From the NCBI RefSeq assembly GCF_026626705.1, contig NZ_JAPNKC010000001.1:12587001-12651000 (forward strand): DNA of 64,000 nucleotides. Direction: 5' to 3'. This stretch comes from Pyxidicoccus sp. MSG2. GTDB lineage: Bacteria > Myxococcota > Myxococcia > Myxococcales > Myxococcaceae. The translations under genes were made by a program, and so were the position numbers. Under the pieces are notes generated by a model. That model was not told the origin of the DNA. It searched no databases and saw only the letters and a program-made list of their open reading frames with translations. Below, piece by piece: positions 57,638 through 64,000 of this stretch. Numbering within the stretch: the stretch's first letter is position 1; each line of letters opens with the position of its first letter.

Positions 57638-58300
57638 ATGACTCGCGGCATAACGGAGGGGACCTCGGAGCTGGTGGAGCGAGCGCTCGCCCGGGATGGC
57701 GAGGCGCTGCGCGCATTGGTGGATGCGCTCACCCCGGTCATCCAGGCCCGCGTGGCGCGAGCCCTGCTGCGCCGGGCCGCGTCCGCGAGCGGCCGGAACA
57801 TCCGTCAGGAGGTGGCGGACCTGACGCAGGACGTGTTCGCCGCCCTCTTCGCCGAGCAGGGCAAGGCGCTGCGGGCGTGGAAGCCCGAGCGAGGCCTGTC
57901 GCTGGCCAACTTCGTCGGCTTCGTCGCCGAGCGGCAGGTGGCCTCCATCCTCCGGACGACGCGCCGCAGTCCCTGGACGGAGGATCCCACGCTGATGGAG
58001 GAGCTCGACGCCCCCGAGGACTCCCCGAGCGTGGAGCTGCGGCTGGAGTCCCAGCAGATGCTGGAGGCCCTCCTGGACCGCCTGCGCGAGGAGCTCAGCC
58101 CGCTGGGCCTATCCCTCTTCGAGCTCATCTTCATCCAGCAGCGCACGGTGCCCGAGGTCTGCGAGCAGACGGGGATGAGCCGGGAGGCCGTCTACGCCTG
58201 GCAGAGCCGGCTGGGACGGCTGAGCCGCAAGCTCGGCGCGGAGCTCTTGTCAGATCCGCAAGCCCCGCCGCGAATACGCAAAGTGAGTGACACTCCATGA
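57638..58300 (+). CDS. RNA polymerase sigma factor (sigma-70 family, ECF-like)
   Basis: 220 residues. Region 2 at ~15-100 contains 'DLTQDVFAALFAEQGKALRAWKPERGLSLANFVGFVAERQV' (described over ~62-105) as in ECF factors; region 4 at ~145-205 has 'LGLSLFELIFIQQRTVPEVCEQTGMSREAVYAW', a helix-turn-helix (region ~150-185). The start at 57638 is the first ATG; an upstream in-frame extension is unsupported. Its stop overlaps the next start (ATGA). The promoters it recognises are unknown. Confidence 0.85.
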   Translation: MTRGITEGTSELVERALARDGEALRALVDALTPVIQARVARALLRRAASASGRNIRQEVADLTQDVFAALFAEQGKALRAWKPERGLSLANFVGFVAERQVASILRTTRRSPWTEDPTLMEELDAPEDSPSVELRLESQQMLEALLDRLREELSPLGLSLFELIFIQQRTVPEVCEQTGMSREAVYAWQSRLGRLSRKLGAELLSDPQAPPRIRKVSDTP

Positions 58301-59133
58301 GCGACAAACTTCTCCTCGAGCTGGGCCGCGTGGCGCGGGAGCGCCAGCGCGCCGAGTCGCGCGACGAGCGCTGGGAGTCACTCACGGAAGGGACGCTCTC
58401 GGAGGACGAGCGGCGGGAACTGGAGCGACTTGCCGCGGAGGACCCCTCCGCCGCGGAGGCCTACGAGGCCTTCCGTCCGCTGGATGCGGCCGCGCGGGAG
58501 CACATCGCCGCGCGCCTGGAGCGGGAGCTCGCGGAGGTGCCCGCCCTGGAAGCATTGCCTCCTGCCCCGGAAGCGCCGCCTTCCGTCCGGGAAGCACCTC
58601 CCACCCGCCTCGCCCCACCCGCCCGCGGACACCGCTGGCGGAGACTCGCGCCGGTGCTGGGCGCCGTGGCCGCCGCCGCCGCGGTCCTGCTGCTCGCCCT
58701 CCCCAGGGAGGCGCCACCGCTGCCGGGCTACACCCTGTCCGTCTCCAGCGAGCAGGCGGTGCGCGCGGGAGCGCCGGAGCCGGAGGTGCCACGCCTGGGT
58801 CCCGGCTCGCGGCTCGACGTACTCCTGCGCCCGGAGCAGGCGGTGGACGGGCCCGTGGAGGTGCGCGCCTTCCTCCTGCGGCCGGGCGAGGCGCGGGCCT
58901 GGACACCGCCCCTGGAGCGCTCTCCGGACGGCGCGGTGCGCATCCAGGGTCCGGTGGACGCGCTGCTCTCCCTCGCGCCGGGCGAGTGGACCCTGGCCAT
59001 CGCCGTGGGGCGCCCCGGGACGCTCCCGGAAGCACCGGACGAAGTGCTCGCCCGGGTCGAGGAGGGTCGCGCACCGGAGGCGGGCACCTGGAGGCTGCTC
59101 ACCCGGAAGTTCCTGCTCGTGGACCGCCCGTGA
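58297..59133 (+). CDS. Anti-sigma-like single-pass membrane protein
   Basis: 278 residues. Start overlaps the sigma-factor stop by four bases. N-terminal ~100 residues are Glu/Arg/Leu-rich and helical, as expected for a cytoplasmic sigma-binding segment, but without the zinc HxxxCxxC motif. A Pro-rich linker then a transmembrane helix at ~113-135 ('APVLGAVAAAAAVLLLAL'), and a periplasmic beta-rich domain of ~140 residues. The gene order and coupling to a sigma gene are the main argument for an anti-sigma role. Confidence 0.7.
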   Translation: MSDKLLLELGRVARERQRAESRDERWESLTEGTLSEDERRELERLAAEDPSAAEAYEAFRPLDAAAREHIAARLERELAEVPALEALPPAPEAPPSVREAPPTRLAPPARGHRWRRLAPVLGAVAAAAAVLLLALPREAPPLPGYTLSVSSEQAVRAGAPEPEVPRLGPGSRLDVLLRPEQAVDGPVEVRAFLLRPGEARAWTPPLERSPDGAVRIQGPVDALLSLAPGEWTLAIAVGRPGTLPEAPDEVLARVEEGRAPEAGTWRLLTRKFLLVDRP

Positions 59134-61877
59134 GACGTGCCGCGCTGCTGCTGGCCCTGGCGCTCGTGCTCACCAGCGGGGCCTGCCAGTGCCAGCGCCA
59201 GGCGCCCGCCGTGACTCCCCCACCCTCGCCGTCCCTGCGCGTCGGGTTCGCCGGCTGCGCCGCCGTCCTGGGCGGACCGGTGTGTGAGCTTCCCGGAGAC
59301 CGCCGCCTGCGACTCTGGGTGGAGCTTCCCGCGCGGATGCCGCTGACTGTCTCGGCGGGTGGTGCCCGACTTCCCGTGGAGGAGCAGGAGGCAGCAGGCG
59401 GGCGCGCCTGCACCTTCGTGGTGCCAACCGGAGCCACGGAGGTGGTGCTGGAGGTGACGCTGCCCGGCGGCCCGGCGGTGTGGCGACTGCCGGTGCGGGA
59501 GACGGAGCCGGTGCCCCTGCTCCAGCGCGCGACGGCGCTGCGCGCGGAGGGGAAGCCCGATGAGGCGGCGCGCCTGCTGCGCGAGGAGGCCCCGGCGCTC
59601 CCGGACGCCGCTCGCGTGCGGGCGAAGAGCCTCCTGGCTCGCGTCGAGCTGTCACTGGGCCATTCCGATGAGGCGGTCGCGCTGCTGAGGGAGACGCTGA
59701 CGCTCCACCGCCACGCGCAGCGACGCTCGGACGAGGCCAGCGACGCGATGGTCCTCGTCTATACGCTCATCCACCACGGGCGCCGCTTCACCGAGGCGCG
59801 CGAGGTGCTCGGAGCGCTGGGCCCCCTGGAGGAAAGCCATCCCGAGGGGAGCGCCCAGTTTGCCTATCACGAGGGGCTGCTGGCCCTCGAGTCGGGGGAC
59901 CCCGGCACCGCGCTCCGGCATTTCACCGAGGCTGCGCTGCTCGCGGAGCGGCTGGGCATCGGGCGCCTGCAACGGGCGGTGCGGCAGGTGATGGCGACGA
60001 CGCTCCAGTCCCTGGGCCGCGACGCCGAGTCCCTCGCACTGCTGGACGTGCTGCGTGCGGAGACAGGGGCCTCCGACTGTGAAAGGGCGGATCTGCTCAC
60101 CAACATCGGCTGGGGGCTGCTGCTCGCACGGGAGGCCGGTGGCGCACCCCGGGGGGAGCCGGTGCCTCCGCTGGAGGAGGCGCTCGCGCTCTACCGCGGG
60201 GTGTGTGCCAGTCCCGATGACGAGGCCAATGTCCTGGTGAACCTGGCGCTGGCGGAGCTGCATGCGGGGCGCGCCGGGGCCGCGGCGGCCCGGCTGCGGG
60301 AGGCCCGTCGCGCACGCCCCGAGCCGGGAGCACGCCTCGCCCTGTGGTGGCTGGACCTCGAGGGGCGCATCCTCCTGGAGGCGGGGCACGCGCGCCAGGC
60401 GCGGCACCACTTCGCGCGACTGGCCGAGCTGGCCGAGGCGTCGGCCTCCCCCGAGGCCCGCTGGCGCGCGGCGTTCGGCCGGGCCCGGGCCGCGGAGCAG
60501 CTCGGCGACGTGCGTGCGGCGCTTGCGACGTATGCCCAGGCCGAGGACCTGCTGGACGGCGAGGCCCTGCGAGTGCCGCTCATGGAGGGCCGGCATGTCT
60601 TCCTGCGCGAGCGCGAGCGCGGCAGCCGCGCGTACGTGGCGCTCGCGGTGAAGGCGGGACAGACGGCGGAGGCCCTGGAGGTGGCCCGGCGCGCGCGGGC
60701 ACGGGTGCTCGAGGCCGTGCGGCTGGCAGACCGGGTGACGCACCTGCCGGCGACAGCGCGCGCCCGATGGGACAATGCCCTCTCGGCCTACCGTCAGGAG
60801 CGCGAGGCGCTGGATGAAGAGGCCGCGCGGGACTGGCGGCTGGCCGCGGCCCGGCTCGCGGAGGTGCGCCAGGCCCGGCGGCTGCGCGAGGAGCGACTGC
60901 GAGCCCTTCTGGAGGAAGCGTTCTCCCTCCTGGCGCCGGCCTCCGCGGGGAGCCCCGCCCGGGGCGTACGCGCCCGCCCCGGCCCCGGTGAGCTCTGGCT
61001 CGTCTACTACCCGGCACCGCGAGGCTGGGTCGGCTTCGCGGCCGATGAACACCACGTGACGGCCCGCTTCCTCGAGCCCCTCGCTCCCGGCGCTCCACCC
61101 GCGACGCTGGCCGCCACCCTGCTGGAGCCCTTTCACGAGGCGCTTGCCGCGGCCAGGCGCGTCACCCTGGTTCCCTACGGAGTGCTTCGCGCCGTGGACT
61201 TCCACGCCCTGCCCTTCGAGGGGGACGCACTGGTCGCGGGGCGTCCGGTGGCCTATGCGCTGGACCTGGCGAGCCCGGAGCCAGCGCCGGACGGAGCCGA
61301 AGCTCCAGAGCGCACCGCGCTCATCGTCGCGGACCCCGAGGGCAACCTCCCCCAGGCGCGGGAGGAGGCGCGGCGCGTCCACGAGGCGCTGCGCGAGGAC
61401 TGGCGGGTCCAGGTGCTGTCGGGCCCCGCTGCGACGGGCTCCGGAGTTCGCGCCGCACTCGAGGGCGCGGAGCTCTTCCACTACGCGGGGCATGGGCGCT
61501 TCGCGGGGCTCGGCGGGTGGGAGAGCACGCTGCCCCTCCACGAGGGGCGACTGATGGTGGGGGACGTGCTGGCCCTGCGCCGCGTGCCCGCGTGGGTGGT
61601 GCTCTCCGGCTGTGAGACGGTTCGCGCGGCCCAGGACTCCCCGGTGGAAGGCCTGGGGCTGGCGCAGGCCTTCCTCGCCGCTGGCGCTCGGGGGGCCGTG
61701 GCCGCATGGCGCGAGGTGGACGACACGCACGCCATGGAGCTGATGCGGGCGCTCTACCGCCATGGCGGCCCCCGCACCTCCACCGAGCTGCCGGACGCGC
61801 TCCGCCGCGCCCAGCTCGAGCTTCGCGCCAGCCGGCCGGAGGCGGACTGGGCCGCCTTCCGTGCACTCGTTCCGTAG
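59130..61877 (+). CDS. TPR-CHAT (caspase-fold) protease with signal peptide
   Basis: 915 residues from a GTG overlapping the anti-sigma stop (GTGA). Residues 1-22 are a signal sequence ('MRRAALLLALALVLTSGAC'), with Cys20 a plausible lipidation site, so an exported protein. Then a Pro/Glu-containing beta domain (~25-115) and helical TPR-like repeats to ~570 ('RAEGKPDEAARLLREEAPALPD', 'AYHEGLLALESGDPGTALRHFTEAALLAERLG', noted as regions). The CHAT protease domain covers ~640-915; the catalytic dyad is His788 in Y-A-G-H-G and Cys828 in L-S-G-C-E-T. CHAT proteases are caspase relatives, usually cytoplasmic; a signal peptide is unusual. Confidence 0.9.
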   Translation: MRRAALLLALALVLTSGACQCQRQAPAVTPPPSPSLRVGFAGCAAVLGGPVCELPGDRRLRLWVELPARMPLTVSAGGARLPVEEQEAAGGRACTFVVPTGATEVVLEVTLPGGPAVWRLPVRETEPVPLLQRATALRAEGKPDEAARLLREEAPALPDAARVRAKSLLARVELSLGHSDEAVALLRETLTLHRHAQRRSDEASDAMVLVYTLIHHGRRFTEAREVLGALGPLEESHPEGSAQFAYHEGLLALESGDPGTALRHFTEAALLAERLGIGRLQRAVRQVMATTLQSLGRDAESLALLDVLRAETGASDCERADLLTNIGWGLLLAREAGGAPRGEPVPPLEEALALYRGVCASPDDEANVLVNLALAELHAGRAGAAAARLREARRARPEPGARLALWWLDLEGRILLEAGHARQARHHFARLAELAEASASPEARWRAAFGRARAAEQLGDVRAALATYAQAEDLLDGEALRVPLMEGRHVFLRERERGSRAYVALAVKAGQTAEALEVARRARARVLEAVRLADRVTHLPATARARWDNALSAYRQEREALDEEAARDWRLAAARLAEVRQARRLREERLRALLEEAFSLLAPASAGSPARGVRARPGPGELWLVYYPAPRGWVGFAADEHHVTARFLEPLAPGAPPATLAATLLEPFHEALAAARRVTLVPYGVLRAVDFHALPFEGDALVAGRPVAYALDLASPEPAPDGAEAPERTALIVADPEGNLPQAREEARRVHEALREDWRVQVLSGPAATGSGVRAALEGAELFHYAGHGRFAGLGGWESTLPLHEGRLMVGDVLALRRVPAWVVLSGCETVRAAQDSPVEGLGLAQAFLAAGARGAVAAWREVDDTHAMELMRALYRHGGPRTSTELPDALRRAQLELRASRPEADWAAFRALVP

Positions 61878-61902
61878 ACACACCCCACCGGGAGACCCTC
61901 AC

Positions 61903-64000
61903 ATGAAGCCCGTCCGCTTTCTGATTGCCAGCACCCTGGCCTGCGGAGTCATGGCCTGTACGCCCTCGGGAGCAGGTCCCGAAGAAGGAGGGAGCCCGCC
62001 CCTGGCGCGGCGGGAGCTCGGTCTGGATGCCGGCGCGCCGCCCTGCCCCACGAATGGGGGCACCTGCGTCCCCGTGTCGCCTCCCATCACCGAGGAGGCA
62101 GCCTGCCCGGGCAACCGATGGATTGCCGTCCTGGCGGAGGGCGTCGACAACTGTCCGCAGGGCTCTTCCGGCCTGGAAGGCCAGTGGGTCGGGGCGCGGC
62201 TGTTCGAGGCCTCGCGAGGCACGTGGTCCCTGCCCCCCGGGCTCGCGCCCTTCTGTTCGTACGACTGGGTGACGCCAGGGGGTGGCCTCCCCTCGCAGCA
62301 GGCGGTGGCGCAGCTGAAGTCGGGCCTGGGCGCGCGGGTCCTCCGGGTCGACCGCGACTGTCAGGTGGTGGCCCCCCTGGGCACGAGTGCCACCGCCAAG
62401 GCCGCGTGGCAGACGCTGCACAAGGACTTCCATGCGCAGACGGGACAGGTCGCGAGCCTCCCCCCGGGCGGGGTGCTTCCGCCCGCGGAGGTGCGCGTCG
62501 CGGTGGTGGACTCCGCGCCTCACGGCTACAGCGACGGCGAGGCGGTGGAGGACCGGCTCGGCCATGGTCATGCGATGGGCCGCGTGGTGCGTGAGCTGGG
62601 TTGTCCGGATGGAAGCCCGGTCTGCATTGCCCAGGTGGCCAACCACCTGGCGCTCCCACAGGTGACGCCGAACGTGAGGGACCTGGCGCATGGGGGCTAC
62701 TTCGGTGAGCAGACGCAGCTGGCGCGGTCCATCCACGCCGCGGTGACGGAGTGGCGCGGCCACAACGCGGGGCAGGTCCCCCCGGGAGAGACGGCGACGC
62801 CCCAGCCGCGCCTGGTCGTCAACCTCAGCCTCGCGTGGGACGGGCGCTACGGGGGCGCGTACAACGGCAACCTGGTGGAGCAACTGCCGGCGCCGGTGCG
62901 CGCGGTCCATGCCGCCATCACCCATGCCGTCTGCCGCGGGGCCCTGGTCATCGCCGCGGCGGGGAATGACCCTGGCGGACCGGATGCCGTCCAAGGCGCC
63001 ATGTTCCCCGCGTACTGGGAACAGAAGCCGGCACCCGCGCTCGCGCAATGCGAGCTCCTCGAGGACCCGGGCTATTCGGGGGCGGGCGCGTACCCTCCCC
63101 TTCCGCCCGCCGGGGCGACTGTCTATCGGCCCCTGGTCTACGCGGTGGGCGGAGTGCGGGGGGACGACGCGCCGCTGGCGAGCACCCGCCCCGGGGGGCG
63201 CCCTCGCCTGGCGGCACCCGGCGCGCACGCGCTGGCGACCGACGTCGACGCGTCCGGCAAGCTCGTGCCGACGGACATCCTCACGGGAACGTCCGTGTCC
63301 ACGGCGGTGGTGTCCGGACTCGTCGCCACCGTCTGGGGCTACCGGCCCGAGCTGTCCGGGCCCGAGCTGATGGAGCGGGTACGCCAGGCCTCGGTCGACC
63401 TGGGCACTCCCGCGGACTTCTGCCTGGGCGGAGCCCCCTGCCCATGGGCCGCCACGGACGTGCGCCGTGGCATCCGCCGCGTCTCGCTCTGCCAGGCACT
63501 GGTGCAGGCCTGTGCGGGAGGGCTGGGGCGCTGTCCGCCTTCCTCGAAGCTCCCCGCGTGCACCTCGCGTCCGGCATATGGCTCGCCGCTGCCGTCGCTG
63601 GACACGGTCGCCTGGAGCTCCATCGAGTCGAAGCTCACCCGCACCATTGACGGCTCGACGCTGAACGTCGCGCTGCCGCCGCTGCCCGTATGCCGTCAGA
63701 GCGCGCTGCGCTCCAGCCGCTGGAGCTACGACGAAACTGTCTGTCCATTCCGCCAGTACTACGGAATCCCGCTCCGGCCCTGGACGAACCCGCAGCCGAG
63801 CAAGAATCCCTGCACCTGCTGCCTGATGGAGGTCGACCCCGAGGAGGCCATCACCCCCACCGCGACGCTCTACATCAGCATCGATAGCGAGTATTCACCC
63901 CGCAGCCTGGACTCGCCCACCCTGCTGGTGAACGGCAGGTATGAGATAGACCTCTCCGGCCTGCTGGAGCTCGAGGGGGAGACCCAGCTCACCGCGGGTG
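61903..64000 (+). CDS. Subtilase (S8-type serine peptidase) lipoprotein, 3' end beyond window
   Basis: At least 699 residues; the frame stays open to the window end. GGGAGA lies eight bases before the ATG, 25 bp after the CHAT gene. Signal peptide with lipobox-like V-M-A-C (~16-19). The catalytic triad is readable: Asp203 in V-V-D-S-A, His221 in G-H-G-H-A-M-G, and Ser464 in G-T-S-V-S-T-A-V-V-S-G; the oxyanion Asn355 is in A-A-A-G-N-D. About 20 cysteines and a C-terminal beta-rich region complete the visible part. A secreted or surface serine protease in the sigma/CHAT operon. Confidence 0.85.
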   Translation, partial: MKPVRFLIASTLACGVMACTPSGAGPEEGGSPPLARRELGLDAGAPPCPTNGGTCVPVSPPITEEAACPGNRWIAVLAEGVDNCPQGSSGLEGQWVGARLFEASRGTWSLPPGLAPFCSYDWVTPGGGLPSQQAVAQLKSGLGARVLRVDRDCQVVAPLGTSATAKAAWQTLHKDFHAQTGQVASLPPGGVLPPAEVRVAVVDSAPHGYSDGEAVEDRLGHGHAMGRVVRELGCPDGSPVCIAQVANHLALPQVTPNVRDLAHGGYFGEQTQLARSIHAAVTEWRGHNAGQVPPGETATPQPRLVVNLSLAWDGRYGGAYNGNLVEQLPAPVRAVHAAITHAVCRGALVIAAAGNDPGGPDAVQGAMFPAYWEQKPAPALAQCELLEDPGYSGAGAYPPLPPAGATVYRPLVYAVGGVRGDDAPLASTRPGGRPRLAAPGAHALATDVDASGKLVPTDILTGTSVSTAVVSGLVATVWGYRPELSGPELMERVRQASVDLGTPADFCLGGAPCPWAATDVRRGIRRVSLCQALVQACAGGLGRCPPSSKLPACTSRPAYGSPLPSLDTVAWSSIESKLTRTIDGSTLNVALPPLPVCRQSALRSSRWSYDETVCPFRQYYGIPLRPWTNPQPSKNPCTCCLMEVDPEEAITPTATLYISIDSEYSPRSLDSPTLLVNGRYEIDLSGLLELEGETQLTAG

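Overview
The window is GC-rich chromosomal DNA packed with genes. It most likely comes from a fruiting-body myxobacterium (Myxococcota, Myxococcus/Corallococcus/Archangium type). The signs are a long 'ELWRTDGT' repeat lipoprotein, a eukaryote-like Ser/Thr kinase with a myxobacterial-style tail, kelch and LVIVD lipoproteins, TonB/TonB-receptor fusions, a MxcI-like protein and a CHAT-domain locus. No rRNA, tRNA, CRISPR array, insertion sequence or prophage was seen. All calls come from reading the sequence; no database search was possible.

Layout. 0-6 kb: end of an MCE/MlaD-type lipid-transport protein, a universal-stress/phospholipase D fusion, a metallophosphoesterase strikingly like the eukaryotic RNA lariat debranching enzyme, and a DEAD-box helicase with a DbpA-type RNA-binding tail. 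5.9-11.4 kb: first iron-uptake block on the minus strand (tonB, PepSY membrane protein, TonB-dependent siderophore receptor, PiuC-like dioxygenase) with a near-perfect Fur box at tonB. 11.5-18.5 kb: MutT-type Nudix hydrolase and gltBD glutamate synthase. 18.5-37.5 kb: accessory and surface genes: a small Cys-rich exported peptide, the ELWRTDGT lipoprotein, Rnk, LVIVD and kelch lipoproteins, an aldo/keto-reductase-like protein lacking its active site, a possible effector/immunity pair, a Ser/Thr kinase, a sugar-dehydrogenase-like lipoprotein, and a hydrolase-MerR operon behind a textbook MerR operator.

37.7-45.5 kb: second iron-uptake block on the minus strand (TonB-domain-fused receptor, MxcI-like lipoprotein, exbB, exbD, tonB, PepSY protein), met end-to-end by a Fur-family regulator gene. 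Together the two blocks supply receptor, energy transduction and probable periplasmic or inner-membrane iron handling. 45.7-57.5 kb: mixed single genes (glutathione transferase, SDR with divergent AraC regulator, DUF808 membrane protein, sulfotransferase, M4 metalloprotease, DUF998 protein, an HExxH secreted protein with an exported partner).

57.6-64 kb: the most interesting locus. A sigma factor, a single-pass anti-sigma-like protein, a TPR-CHAT (caspase-fold) protease with a signal peptide, and a subtilase lipoprotein (cut by the window end) form one tightly coupled operon. The layout suggests that an exported CHAT protease, perhaps with the subtilase, acts on the outer domain of the anti-sigma protein and so releases the sigma factor. 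This is inference.
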